The notes under the pieces were generated by a model that did not search any database, was not told the DNA's origin, and saw only the letters and a list, made by a program, of their open reading frames with translations. A stretch of 34,451 nt of DNA, taken from assembly GCA_003519445.1 (NCBI GenBank), contig DOWS01000026.1:279-34729 (forward strand), read 5' to 3'. The DNA is from Candidatus Daviesbacteria bacterium. Its GTDB lineage: Bacteria; Patescibacteriota; Microgenomatia; Daviesbacterales; UBA10151. This document shows, one piece after another, positions 21,895 through 30,053 of the stretch (positions are counted from its first letter, which is position 1; each line of letters opens with the position of its first letter). The position numbers and the translations under genes are program-made.

Positions 21895-23117
21895 CTTTTA
21901 AAAATAAACTTGCGGATAAAGAATATTATTAACGCTGTGCTTAAAATATCCGAGGCAACAGTAATCCAGGAAGCTGCTAAAAAGCCAAATCTTGGAATAA
22001 ATATTAGGTTTAAAATGATGTTAAACAGTAGCGGTAACAAAGAAATCAAAATTACTTGCTTTAAATACTTGTCGGTTGAGAGTAAAATTTGGGAAGCAGG
22101 CACATATATGAACATAAAAGGCACTGTCAAAGAAAGAATTCTGATTACTTCTATAGCAGGTAAATAACTTGGCAGGAAAAACCTAATAAGGGGGGGTAGA
22201 ATTAAATTATATGCAAGAAAAACCAAAGCCGAGAGGAACACCATTGTTTTCACGCTTTGGGAAAATAGCAACTTAATCTTAGTCAAATCATGATCATGCA
22301 GCTTGGCAAGGGTTGGAAATAAAACAATAGCCAAAGAGCTGGGGATAAAGACAAGAGCTTCTAAAAATTTGTATCCTGCGGAATAAATTCCTGTTTCAAA
22401 ATTTCCCCTCATATAAGAAAGCAGCAGGGTATCAATTCTAAAATAAATAAGGCCTAAAATAGCCAGAAGTCCGTATGGCAAGGCGCCTTTTATTACCTTA
22501 ATTAGAACTTTTGTTTTGATAAAAGAAAGCAAAGCCATTTTTTGGAATTTTAAAAGGGCCAGCGTAACAACCAGATAAGCAACTTGTCCTACAATTAAAG
22601 CTACCACCGCGCCTGTTGTTCCAAATCCCGAATTTAGTAGAAAAATTCCGGCCAGAGTTGTAGCTACATTCAATACAACCAGGGAAAGCGCAGATAGTTT
22701 CATTTTTTGCACGGCAATGAAAATACTATCCGCAGTTTGGGCAACTGATGCCGGCAAAACAGTCAGGATTGCCAAAAGACTAAGGCCAACTCTAAATTTA
22801 TCAGGGTCAAAAATATAAAGTACCAGTGAAAACACGGCAAAAAGTAAAGAAGTTATTGTCAGGCGCAAAATTGAGATATTTGAAAAAACCTCCGCAATTT
22901 TTATACTGCCCTTGGCAATCTCTCTTATCAAAAATCTGCTGAAACCAAAATCTGCAAAAGCCGCAAAAAGTGAATAGTAAGCTAGCGCTACGGAATAAAG
23001 TCCAAAATCCTCCACCCCCAAGGATCTGGCCAAATAAATGGTATAGAAAAAACCAATTATTCTCCCCAAAGCCTGTGCCCCAAAAAGCCAGGATGTTTGT
23101 TTTAAAATTGATTTCAT
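21891..23117 (-). CDS. Polysaccharide flippase (Wzx/MVF-like)
   Basis: About 408 residues from the ATG at 23117 (MKSILKQTSWLFGAQ). An upstream in-frame start at 23156 lies within tRNA-Val and is rejected. About twelve hydrophobic segments are present; the N-terminal QALGRIIGFFYTIYLARSLGVEDFGLYSVALAYYSLFAAFADFGFSR (split here from its neighbours) is typical of the polysaccharide synthesis/MATE-like flippase family. It should move undecaprenyl-linked glycans across the membrane, a natural partner of the GT4 and Wzy-like genes. The ATG is three bases after the tRNA-Val 3' end, so the mRNA start may be created by tRNA processing. Confidence 0.9.
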   Translation of the reverse strand: MKSILKQTSWLFGAQALGRIIGFFYTIYLARSLGVEDFGLYSVALAYYSLFAAFADFGFSRFLIREIAKGSIKIAEVFSNISILRLTITSLLFAVFSLVLYIFDPDKFRVGLSLLAILTVLPASVAQTADSIFIAVQKMKLSALSLVVLNVATTLAGIFLLNSGFGTTGAVVALIVGQVAYLVVTLALLKFQKMALLSFIKTKVLIKVIKGALPYGLLAILGLIYFRIDTLLLSYMRGNFETGIYSAGYKFLEALVFIPSSLAIVLFPTLAKLHDHDLTKIKLLFSQSVKTMVFLSALVFLAYNLILPPLIRFFLPSYLPAIEVIRILSLTVPFMFIYVPASQILLSTDKYLKQVILISLLPLLFNIILNLIFIPRFGFLAASWITVASDILSTALIIFFIRKFIFKR

Positions 23118-23120
23118 TTG

Positions 23121-23192
23121 TGGATGGAGAGGGATTTGAACCCCCGGCATCTGCAATGTGAATGCAGCGCTCTACCACTGAGCTATCCATCC
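23121..23192 (-). tRNA. tRNA-Val (CAC)
   Basis: 72 bases on the minus strand: acceptor GGATGGA/TCCATCC with discriminator A, D-arm GCTCAGTGGTAGAGC, anticodon stem CTGCA/TGCAG with loop TTCACAT (anticodon CAC), and T-arm GGGGG-TTCAAAT-CCCTC. CCA is not encoded (ACA in its place). It is the first element of a tRNA-flippase-glycosyltransferase transcript. Confidence 0.95.
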
Positions 23193-23202
23193 AACCACCA
23201 AC

Positions 23203-23231
23203 ATTCTACCATCCCCCATCTTGCATCTCAA
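23203..23231 (-). promoter_or_regulatory. Promoter of tRNA-Val and the flippase operon
   Basis: On the minus strand TTGAGA (23226-23231), a 17-base spacer, and TAGAAT (23203-23208) with a TG one base upstream (extended -10). It would start about four bases before the mature tRNA. Its -35 box overlaps the -35 box of the divergent lepB promoter. Confidence 0.6.
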
Positions 23232-23250
23232 CTTATGAATTTGAGATAAT
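23221..23250 (+). promoter_or_regulatory. lepB promoter (leaderless)
   Basis: TTGCAT (23221-23226), an 18-base spacer and GATAAT (23245-23250); the lepB ATG at 23257 follows after six bases. Confidence 0.6.
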
Positions 23251-23256
23251 GCGGAA

Positions 23257-23850
23257 ATGGATAATGAAAACGACCAACTAATTTACGGGGATCAAATAAA
23301 TAAAGGTTTTTTTGGCAGCCTAAAAGATCACATAATAGATTTGATCCAAACCCTGGTAGTTTTCGGAGCAATTTTTACTGTTATTTATCTTTTTGTGGCC
23401 CAGCCCCACAAAGTTTCCGGCAGTTCCATGATCCCCACTTTTCAAAATGGCGACTACATCATCACGGATAAATTAAGTTACAAATTAGGCCAGCCCAAAA
23501 AAGGGGATATTATTGTTTTAAAAAACCCAAGGGACGAATCACAGGATTTTATCAAAAGAATTATCGTCCTGCCCGGGGATACAATAAAAATTTCAGGCCG
23601 TTTGATTTATGTTAACGATACACTCCAAAGCGAACAATATCTCCCTAAAAACACCCCGACAGCTTCCGGAGCAATACTGCAGGAAGGTGAAACAGTCAAA
23701 GCAGGACCAAATCAATATTTTGTGCTTGGAGACAATAGAACTCATTCTTCGGATTCAAGGGAATGGGGATCTATTACCCGGGAAGAAATTGTTGGCAAAG
23801 CCTTTTTCAGATACTGGCCGCCTCAAAGTTTTGGATTTATTAAGTCTTGA
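23257..23850 (+). CDS. lepB: Signal peptidase I
   Basis: 197 residues with one N-terminal transmembrane segment (about 27-47). Box B is VSGSSMIPTFQNGDYI, with catalytic Ser57 before Met. Box D is FIKRIIVLPGDTI, with the general-base Lys100, and box E is YFVLGDNRTHSSDSREWG. It cleaves Sec signal peptides on the outer membrane face. This single-membrane-segment form is typical of non-enterobacterial SPase I. It diverges from tRNA-Val, and its last 11 bases overlap the convergent parB. Confidence 0.96.
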   Translation: MDNENDQLIYGDQINKGFFGSLKDHIIDLIQTLVVFGAIFTVIYLFVAQPHKVSGSSMIPTFQNGDYIITDKLSYKLGQPKKGDIIVLKNPRDESQDFIKRIIVLPGDTIKISGRLIYVNDTLQSEQYLPKNTPTASGAILQEGETVKAGPNQYFVLGDNRTHSSDSREWGSITREEIVGKAFFRYWPPQSFGFIKS

Positions 23851-24688
23851 GGTTAAAATAACCGGAAATGGCCTGATTTATATCCTTCAAAATTTCCACT
23901 GTTTGATCAGGCGTACCTTCTATAAATAATCTAACTGTAGCTTTTTTCCCTGTTTGCTCCAGTTTAACTTCGGTCTTCAAAAAACGGGATAAAGTAGCAG
24001 CCAAATCACTTTCTATATTATCAATCTCTTCCGAAATAATATGCATATCCTCAATAACTGCTGATTTTTTGGGAGGAAGTCCCACTCTGGCCCGCAACCG
24101 CCTAACTAATTCCTCTGTTCCCCTAACAGATAAATTCTTTCTCAATACTTCTTTGTAGGCTTCAATAATCAGATGTGGGTCTTCCAGGGCAGACAAAGCT
24201 CTAACATGCCCTTCAGAAGTTGCCCCGGCCATCAGAGCATCTTTTAAGGCATCGGGTAAAGTCAACAACCTGATAGTATTGGAGATGTAGGAAGGGCTTT
24301 TGGACACCCGTATCGAAATTTCACCATTAGTTAGATTAAATTCATCCATTAATCTTCTGTAAGCTTGTGCTCTTTCCAAAGGATTTAGGTCTATTCTTTG
24401 GACATTTTCCACAATTGCCATTTCCAGCATGCCTTGGGGCGAGGTCTCACGGATAATCACCGGTACCTCGACAAGGCCGGCCAGCTTTGCCGCTCTCCAA
24501 CGCCTCTCACCTGCAATTATTTGATAACCAGCAGGAGTCTTAGCCACCACCAAAGGCTCCAGTAATCCATGGGTTCTAATGGATTCTGCCAGTTCTGCCA
24601 AAGATTCAGGACTAATCAATCCCCGAGGTTGCAAAGGATTTGGTTGAAGTAGTTCTATTTCAAGATGATGTGTTTGTTCGTTTTCCAT
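23840..24688 (-). CDS. parB: ParB-family chromosome partitioning protein
   Basis: 282 residues. The N-terminal ParB/Srx nucleotide-binding domain has LQPNPLQPRG, IRTHGLLEPLVV, the GERRWRAAKLAGL CTP/phosphate motif and ENVQRIDLNPLERA. The central helix-turn-helix domain has NGEISIRVSKSPSYISNTIRLL for parS binding. The C-terminal 80 residues (from EDMHIISEEIDN) differ from the usual short dimerisation domain and may be a lineage-specific extension. ParB normally works with ParA at parS; no parA is in the window, and I did not find a clear parS palindrome. It is the last gene of the ileS-rodA-rplU-rpmA-parB unit, seven bases after rpmA. Confidence 0.9.
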   Translation of the reverse strand: MENEQTHHLEIELLQPNPLQPRGLISPESLAELAESIRTHGLLEPLVVAKTPAGYQIIAGERRWRAAKLAGLVEVPVIIRETSPQGMLEMAIVENVQRIDLNPLERAQAYRRLMDEFNLTNGEISIRVSKSPSYISNTIRLLTLPDALKDALMAGATSEGHVRALSALEDPHLIIEAYKEVLRKNLSVRGTEELVRRLRARVGLPPKKSAVIEDMHIISEEIDNIESDLAATLSRFLKTEVKLEQTGKKATVRLFIEGTPDQTVEILKDINQAISGYFNLKT

Positions 24689-24695
24689 AATAAAG

Positions 24696-24941
24696 CTAAA
24701 TCACGCTGACAACTCTTTTATCAATACTTTTTTTAAAAGCCACCTTACCCGTAGATATAGCAAATATAGTATAGTCATTACCTTGTTTAGTACCAACTCC
24801 GGGGTAAAATTTATTGCCCTTCTGACGCACCAAAATATTCCCCGGAATTACTTTTTCCCCTCCAAATCTTTTTACACCCAGTCTTTTGGAAATGGAATCT
24901 TTATTTTTTCTGGTACTTCCCCCACCTGTTTTATGCGCCAT
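24696..24941 (-). CDS. rpmA: 50S ribosomal protein bL27
   Basis: 81 residues starting directly MAHKTGGGSTRKNKDSISKRLGVKRFGGE, without the cleavable N-terminal extension found in Firmicutes. PGNILVRQKGNKFYPG and GNDYTIFA follow. The N-terminal tail reaches the peptidyl transferase centre. It lies 55 bases after rplU and has its own promoter in that gap, with the -10 box six bases before the ATG. Confidence 0.97.
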   Translation of the reverse strand: MAHKTGGGSTRKNKDSISKRLGVKRFGGEKVIPGNILVRQKGNKFYPGVGTKQGNDYTIFAISTGKVAFKKSIDKRVVSVI

Positions 24942-24947
24942 GAGTGG

Positions 24948-24976
24948 AGTATATATTTTGTGAAAACAGAAATCAA
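24948..24976 (-). promoter_or_regulatory. Internal rpmA promoter (leaderless)
   Basis: On the minus strand TTGATT (24971-24976), a 17-base spacer, TATACT (24948-24953), six bases, then the ATG at 24941. This is one of the best promoters in the window. Confidence 0.65.
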
Positions 24977-24998
24977 CCCCTCAATTACATTCGGGGTT
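24975..24998 (-). terminator. Hairpin across the rplU stop codon
   Basis: aacccc (24975-24980) pairs with ggggtt (24993-24998) around a 12-base loop and overlaps the rplU stop. A weak, interrupted T-rich stretch follows on the minus strand. It may be a partial terminator or attenuator before rpmA. The lower arm also overlaps the rpmA -35 box. Confidence 0.35.
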
Positions 24999-25290
24999 AA
25001 GAGGCTTTTTTCACATCCAGCACAACTTTTAGAAATTTTTTCCTGTACCCTGTAACTTTTCTGTATTTAGACTTGGCATGAAATTTTGCTACTCTAACTT
25101 TTTCCCCCATTACTGCTCCCAAAGATTTTAAATCCAAATCATCCTTTAGGTATGGCTTACCGATTTTTATCTTGCCGTTTTCCGAGAGCAACAATACCTT
25201 TGCTATCAACTGACCTGTAACCATCAAGGACTTACCAGGGACAACCTTGTATTGCTTGCCCCCAATTTCACAAACTGCATAATCTATCAT
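24997..25290 (-). CDS. rplU: 50S ribosomal protein bL21
   Basis: 97 residues from the ATG at 25290 (MIDYAVCEIGGKQYKVVPG); a TTG three codons upstream is a less likely start. Typical bL21 features are the IGGKQYKV start, GKPYLKD, and the basic HAKSKYRKVTGYRKKFLKVVL segment. It binds 23S rRNA. It is placed between rodA and rpmA; the rplU-rpmA pair is widely conserved. Confidence 0.96.
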   Translation of the reverse strand: MIDYAVCEIGGKQYKVVPGKSLMVTGQLIAKVLLLSENGKIKIGKPYLKDDLDLKSLGAVMGEKVRVAKFHAKSKYRKVTGYRKKFLKVVLDVKKAS

Positions 25291-25302
25291 AGAAAACAAA
25301 TA

Positions 25303-26379
25303 CTACTCTGAATAGCTTGGACTGTCAATCTTTCTTTTATACCGGGCCACAGAAGCTATCAATCCCAATGCTATCATTGTAGCAATTAATGAATTTCCCC
25401 CATAAGAAATTAAAGGCAAAGTGATACCCGTAATTGGCACTAAACCAATATTCATACCTATATTAACAACTATCTGAAAACACAACATGGAAACTCCACC
25501 TATGACAAGCAAAAAACCAAAAGGATCAAAAGCTGTTTCTGCAACTTTCAAACAATAAATAATCAGAATAAGGTATAAGGCTAAAATCAGCAATGACCCC
25601 ACAAATCCCATCTCTTCGGCTATTGAGGCAAAAATAAAGTCGGTCCTAAATTCGGGTAAAAATTGCAGACGGGATTGCGTTCCTCTTCCCAAGCCTCTGC
25701 CGAAAATCTCACCGGATCCCACGGCAATAGTTGATTGAATAACATTATAACCTCTACCCAAAGGATCGGAGTGGGGATCCAAAAAACCGCTCAAGCGCTC
25801 TTTTTGATAATCTCTTAAGGAAAACCAGCTAATTGGGATTACCAGAATAATCATAAAAATAATAAGGGCAACTTTTTTAAATGACACTTTTGCAGCAAAA
25901 AGCATTCCCAACCAGATTGCAAAAAGAGTTAGGGTAGAACCCAAATCAGGCTGATTAAAAATTAAGACAGCCGGGGGAGTAGCCCATAAAAGGCTTCTAC
26001 CAATATTTGACCATGATGGCAGGTTTTTGGACCAGAAATCTGCCAAGAGTAGAATTAATATTGGCTTTGCAATCTCCGAAGGTTGTAAATTAATCACTCC
26101 CAAAGGAATCCATCTGACCGAACCTCTAGTCTCAAAACCAAGAATTGCTGCTACTATCAATAAGGCCACCACTGCAAAATAAAGCAGGACAGTTAGATTT
26201 CTAATAGATCTGTAATCAAACCTGGAAATAAAAAAGTAAGCTGCAATGCCCAAAAAGGCAAAAATGAACTGAAATAAAGCCAACTCTTTAGAAGATGAAT
26301 AAATCACCAGGATAGCTATGGAAAGAAGCAGCACGGAACAGATAGTTAAAGTCGGGTTTAAAGAAGAAAAAAATTTCAT
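25303..26379 (-). CDS. rodA: Rod-shape SEDS peptidoglycan glycosyltransferase RodA
   Basis: 358 residues with about ten hydrophobic segments of the FtsW/RodA/SpoVE family. Key motifs are TRGSVRWIPLGVINLQPSEIAKP, FNQPDLGSTLTL, and the C-terminal NIGLVPITGITLPLISYGGNSL. SEDS proteins polymerise lipid II with a class B PBP; the motif wording fits RodA better than FtsW. Its ATG overlaps the ileS stop by one base (TAATG), and its stop lies within the rplU leader. Confidence 0.92.
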   Translation of the reverse strand: MKFFSSLNPTLTICSVLLLSIAILVIYSSSKELALFQFIFAFLGIAAYFFISRFDYRSIRNLTVLLYFAVVALLIVAAILGFETRGSVRWIPLGVINLQPSEIAKPILILLLADFWSKNLPSWSNIGRSLLWATPPAVLIFNQPDLGSTLTLFAIWLGMLFAAKVSFKKVALIIFMIILVIPISWFSLRDYQKERLSGFLDPHSDPLGRGYNVIQSTIAVGSGEIFGRGLGRGTQSRLQFLPEFRTDFIFASIAEEMGFVGSLLILALYLILIIYCLKVAETAFDPFGFLLVIGGVSMLCFQIVVNIGMNIGLVPITGITLPLISYGGNSLIATMIALGLIASVARYKRKIDSPSYSE

Positions 26380-29273
26380 TATTCTGCTTTTGATACTTTG
26401 AATTCCGGACCCTTGCTAATAGATAAAGAAGCAGTAGCCTTCAAGATCTCCTTTTCGTGCTTTTTGGGCCAGGAAGGAGTGGTAATCATTGTTTTATCAG
26501 CCAATGTAAAATTCTGGTCTTTTCTTTTCTGCTGGACTGCCCTTATCAACTCACGAGCCTCCCCTTCTACTTTCAAATCTTGAGTAATTTTTGTATCCAA
26601 TTTTACTTTTGGTTCGCTTCCTGATGCTTCTTCAAACTTTATTTCCTTAACATTTACCTCATCTTGAAGAATTTTCTCTAATTCCGCGTCTAATTGCTTA
26701 TTCCAGCTATATTTTAACAAGGCTAGGGGTTGCCTTAATTTAATTTCAGCCTCTTTTCTTTTAGCATGGGTTGCTTCTGCTATTTTTCTAATGAGTTTCA
26801 TGTCTTCTGTCAATTCTTTATCAAGAAAAGATTTATCACCCTCTGGAAAATCCTGCAGATGCACAGATTCCTCACCTGTTAAATTCCTGTATATTTCTTC
26901 GGCTATAAATGGAGTAAACGAAGCCAACAGTTTGCTTAATGTTACCAATACTTCATACATTACAGGCAATGCAGTATCAACTCTGTTTCTTGACCGCCTA
27001 ATATACCATGTTGAAAAATCATTGACCACGAAATCTTCAATAGCCCGGGCAGCAGTAGAAGCATCATATTTTTCCAGTCTGTCATTAACCAAAAAAATAA
27101 CTTCATTTAGTCTTCCCAAAACCCATTTATCCAAAAGAGACACCTCGAAGGTGAGCCTTGGCTCCTCCGAGGTGGAGAAATTATTTAAATTTGCATAATC
27201 CACAAAAAACTTATAACAGTTCCACAAAATCAAAATAAATTTTCGTTTTATTTCATCAATTAAATTGTAACCAAACCTAACATCTGCTCCTGGGTTTGCG
27301 GTAAAAAATAACCATCGCATACCATCTGATCCGACTTTATCAAAGACTTCATCAAGGTCAATTGCATTTCCTTTTGAGTTGTGCATTTCTTCGCCTTTTT
27401 CGTCAACAACCCGACCATGACCGAAAATTATTTTGACAGGAAGTTTTTCTTCTAATGTTGCGCTCATGGCAATCATGGCGTAAAACCAAAGTCTTGTTTG
27501 CTCATACATTTCTACAGAAAAATCCGGAGGAAACCACTCACTCCAATATTTTTTATCTGTTATATAGCTAGGTACTTCACCTGCTTTTGATGTAATTGTT
27601 GAATAAGGGACAATTCCTGCATCTAACCAGGGATTTCCAACATCAGGAACTCTTTCTGTTATCCCACCGCATTTTGAACATTTTAATTTAACTTGATCAA
27701 TCCAGGGTCGATGTGGGGAATGCCCTTCAAATTTCTCCCATCCCTCAACTGCTTTTTCTTTCAACTCATCATATCCTCCAACAACCTCAAAATTATCACA
27801 CTTTATACATTCCCAAATTGGAAGTGCCAAACCCCAGTATCTTTTTTTAGAAATTAACCAGTCATGAAGATTTTCTAGCCAATCCAGTTCCCTTTTTTCA
27901 ACAAATTTTGGCTGCCAACCCATTTCCTTGGCAACTTTTATCATTTTTTGCCTAAAAGTCCTTTTTTCAGACTGATCTTCTTTATCAACCGCAATATACC
28001 ATTCATCAACAACCCTCCATACTAACTCTGATTTACACCTCCAACAAACAGGATAACTATGTTTGTAGGGAACAATTTTAAAAAGAAACTTACCTTCCTC
28101 GTAATTTGATAGATAATCTAGTATTATTTTAGGATGATTTTTTGCATTTTTGGAAGAAAAATCACCCAAATCGTCAAGATAATTTGCCTCTTCATCAATT
28201 AATTCTATAATTGGAAAGTATAATTTTTTGCTTAACTGAAAATCTTCTGTACCTGCACCAGGGGCTATATGTACCAATCCTGTTCCTTCTTCGTCTGAAA
28301 TCGGTAAAATCACAGAATCTGTTTCTATTGCTTGATGTTTATATTCTCCCAAAGACCTTTTAATCCTTGGCAAATTATCAAAAGGAGAATCATATATTAA
28401 ACCCATAATTTCTTCTCCTTTTATGGTTTTTTCCACATTTAATTGTAATTTCTCCGCTGCAGTTTTATTTAAATAATATTTATTTTCTTTTACACTATCT
28501 GTTGCAATTACATAATCCTTACTTGAATCAACTGCAACTGCCACATTTCCGGGTAGTGTCCATGGAGTAGTTGTCCAAACTAAAAGATACTCATCTTTTT
28601 TCCCTACTATTGGATATTTAATATAAATCGAGTCATGAATTAATTCCTTATAATCCTCGGTCGACATTTCATGTTGAGAAATAGCAGTGCCACATCTGGG
28701 ACACCATGGTACCGAATCATGTCCCTTATATAACCAACCCCGCTCGTGGGTATTTTTCAGAAAATTCCAAATCATATAATTGTTTTGATCAGAGCCAGTG
28801 TGATAAGAATTATTCCAGTCCATAAATTGACCTAATCTTTTTGATTGCTCTGTAATCACATCCCCGTATTTCAAAACTCGCTCCTTACAAAGATTAATAA
28901 ATTTTTCCAATGAAGCCATTTTATCTCCGGGGACGATATTCTCAATATCTTTTTTATTTTTAAGACCAAGGTTTTTTTCAACCTCTACTTCTACCCAAAG
29001 CCCTTGTTCATCATAACCATTCTGAAATCTTTGCTTATAACCTTTCATGTTATAAAACCGCTGCCACAGGTCTTTATAGGTTCTTCCCCAAGCATGATGC
29101 ACACCCAAGGAATTATTGGCAGTTTTTGGCCCATCCAAAAAGGAAAATTTTTTCTCTGAAGAATCATTTTTATGAAGATATTTTTCTAATACTTTCTGTT
29201 TTTCCCAATACTCCAGCAACTCTCTCTCCATCGCCGGAAAATCAACTTGTGGTAAAACTGGTTTAAACTTCAT
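26379..29273 (-). CDS. ileS: Isoleucyl-tRNA synthetase with variant signature motifs
   Basis: 964 residues, a normal length. The HIGH-equivalent is GVHHAWGRTYKDLWQRFYNMKGY (about residues 57-79), and the KMSKS-equivalent is EEMHNSKGNAIDLDEVFD near residue 630. Both belong to a known variant class of IleRS-like enzymes. Zinc-type CPRCG and CWRCKSE motifs and the CP1 editing domain (VWTTTPWTLPGN) are present. The anticodon-binding domain runs from about residue 700. Residues 700-711 (within STSEEPRLTFEVSL) are coded by a palindromic repeat at the domain junction. The ATG follows an extended -10 box by six bases. It heads the ileS-rodA-rplU-rpmA-parB unit. Confidence 0.95.
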   Translation of the reverse strand: MKFKPVLPQVDFPAMERELLEYWEKQKVLEKYLHKNDSSEKKFSFLDGPKTANNSLGVHHAWGRTYKDLWQRFYNMKGYKQRFQNGYDEQGLWVEVEVEKNLGLKNKKDIENIVPGDKMASLEKFINLCKERVLKYGDVITEQSKRLGQFMDWNNSYHTGSDQNNYMIWNFLKNTHERGWLYKGHDSVPWCPRCGTAISQHEMSTEDYKELIHDSIYIKYPIVGKKDEYLLVWTTTPWTLPGNVAVAVDSSKDYVIATDSVKENKYYLNKTAAEKLQLNVEKTIKGEEIMGLIYDSPFDNLPRIKRSLGEYKHQAIETDSVILPISDEEGTGLVHIAPGAGTEDFQLSKKLYFPIIELIDEEANYLDDLGDFSSKNAKNHPKIILDYLSNYEEGKFLFKIVPYKHSYPVCWRCKSELVWRVVDEWYIAVDKEDQSEKRTFRQKMIKVAKEMGWQPKFVEKRELDWLENLHDWLISKKRYWGLALPIWECIKCDNFEVVGGYDELKEKAVEGWEKFEGHSPHRPWIDQVKLKCSKCGGITERVPDVGNPWLDAGIVPYSTITSKAGEVPSYITDKKYWSEWFPPDFSVEMYEQTRLWFYAMIAMSATLEEKLPVKIIFGHGRVVDEKGEEMHNSKGNAIDLDEVFDKVGSDGMRWLFFTANPGADVRFGYNLIDEIKRKFILILWNCYKFFVDYANLNNFSTSEEPRLTFEVSLLDKWVLGRLNEVIFLVNDRLEKYDASTAARAIEDFVVNDFSTWYIRRSRNRVDTALPVMYEVLVTLSKLLASFTPFIAEEIYRNLTGEESVHLQDFPEGDKSFLDKELTEDMKLIRKIAEATHAKRKEAEIKLRQPLALLKYSWNKQLDAELEKILQDEVNVKEIKFEEASGSEPKVKLDTKITQDLKVEGEARELIRAVQQKRKDQNFTLADKTMITTPSWPKKHEKEILKATASLSISKGPEFKVSKAE
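27141..27174. repeat. Palindromic repeat inside ileS
   Basis: Outer arms cacctcg (27141-27147) and cgaggtg (27168-27174), and inner arms gagcc (27153-27157) and ggctc (27160-27164) around a two-base loop. It is GC-rich against AT-rich surroundings and is read in frame as part of S-T-S-E-E-P-R-L-T-F-E-V. Confidence 0.7.
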
Positions 29274-29279
29274 GAAAAT

Positions 29280-29288
29280 ATTCTACCA
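29280..29288 (-). promoter_or_regulatory. ileS operon promoter, extended -10 (leaderless)
   Basis: On the minus strand TGG-TAGAAT (TAGAAT at 29280-29285), six bases, then the ileS ATG at 29273. The box is part of a small inverted repeat, attct-acc-agaat (29280-29292). Confidence 0.55.
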
Positions 29289-29315
29289 GAATATACATTG
29301 TGAGGCTAGTGGCTT

Positions 29316-29347
29316 ACCCACACCAGGTGTGTCGTAGCTTGACACAT
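29316..29347. repeat. Left REP-like hairpin of the RAYT element
   Basis: acccacacc-a-ggtgtgt (29316-29332) contains the perfect arms CACACC/GGTGTG with a one-base centre. Eight bases later comes gacacat (29341-29347). The same two blocks occur, inverted, at 30054-30085. Confidence 0.75.
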
Positions 29348-29365
29348 ACGGTATTTAGATATAAT
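29339..29365 (+). promoter_or_regulatory. RAYT promoter overlapping the REP-like end
   Basis: TTGACA (29339-29344) lies partly in the left REP-like block; TATAAT (29360-29365) follows at 15 bases. The ATG at 29374 is eight bases after the -10 box, so the mRNA would have almost no leader. Confidence 0.5.
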
Positions 29366-29373
29366 CTGTAGAT

Positions 29374-30048
29374 ATGCCCTACCGAAAAACTCTTCTTGTT
29401 AGCGGTGAAATTTACCATGTTTTTAACAGAAGCGTTGCTCATCAACCTATATTTCCATCTGAAACATATTACCAAAGAGGATTAGAAGTATTGTCATATT
29501 ATAACAACCTAAACCCACCGATACGCTTCTCTCATTTTGCCAGACTTCCTTCATCATTAAAAAATCAAATACTGGAAAGTTTAAATAAAGATAATCAAAA
29601 ACTTGTGAAAATACTAGCTTTTTGTCTTATGCCAAATCATATACATTTTTTGCTCAAAGAAATCAGAGAAAAGGGGATCAGTACTTTTATGCGCAAATTT
29701 CAAGATAGTTATGCAAAATACTTTAATACCAGAACAAAAAGGAGTGGTTCTTTATTTCAATCAATGTTTAAAGCGGTCAGAATATTAACAGAAGAACAAT
29801 TACTTCATGTTACTAGATATATTCATCTAAATCCGGTAACTGCCTATATCCTAAAAGATTTAAATGAATTATCAAACTATTCTTGGTCCTCATATCCTAT
29901 TTATATTGGAAAACAATCTTCAGATATTATCAGTACAAATGAGATCCTTGGCTTTTTTTCTTCAAAGGACAAATTTATTAAATTTACAGAGGATCAAATA
30001 GATTATCAGAGAGAATTAGATAAAATTAAACATCTATTATTAGAATAA
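29374..30048 (+). CDS. REP-associated tyrosine transposase (RAYT, Y1_Tnp family)
   Basis: 224 residues of the IS200/IS605-like HUH fold. It begins MPYRKTLLVSGEIYHVFNRSV, has the HUH pair in LMPNHIHFLL (His89, His91), and the likely catalytic Tyr113 in FQDSYAKYFNTRTKRSGSLFQ, followed by VTRYIHLNPV. Unlike IS200 transposases, RAYTs are longer and act on nearby REP palindromes by single-strand cleavage. Here the gene is bracketed by two inverted CACACC-N-GGTGTG hairpins, its probable substrate. It stands alone in the window. All key residues are present, so it may be active. Confidence 0.9.
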   Translation: MPYRKTLLVSGEIYHVFNRSVAHQPIFPSETYYQRGLEVLSYYNNLNPPIRFSHFARLPSSLKNQILESLNKDNQKLVKILAFCLMPNHIHFLLKEIREKGISTFMRKFQDSYAKYFNTRTKRSGSLFQSMFKAVRILTEEQLLHVTRYIHLNPVTAYILKDLNELSNYSWSSYPIYIGKQSSDIISTNEILGFFSSKDKFIKFTEDQIDYQRELDKIKHLLLE

Positions 30049-30053
30049 TCCCG

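Noticed and set aside
23118..23156. N-terminal extension of the flippase from 23156
   Set aside because: These codons are the tRNA-Val gene; the flippase family starts at the downstream ATG.
22807..23190. 127-residue frame on the minus strand over tRNA-Val and flippase start
   Set aside because: Out-of-frame shadow of tRNA and flippase coding sequence, with no family similarity.
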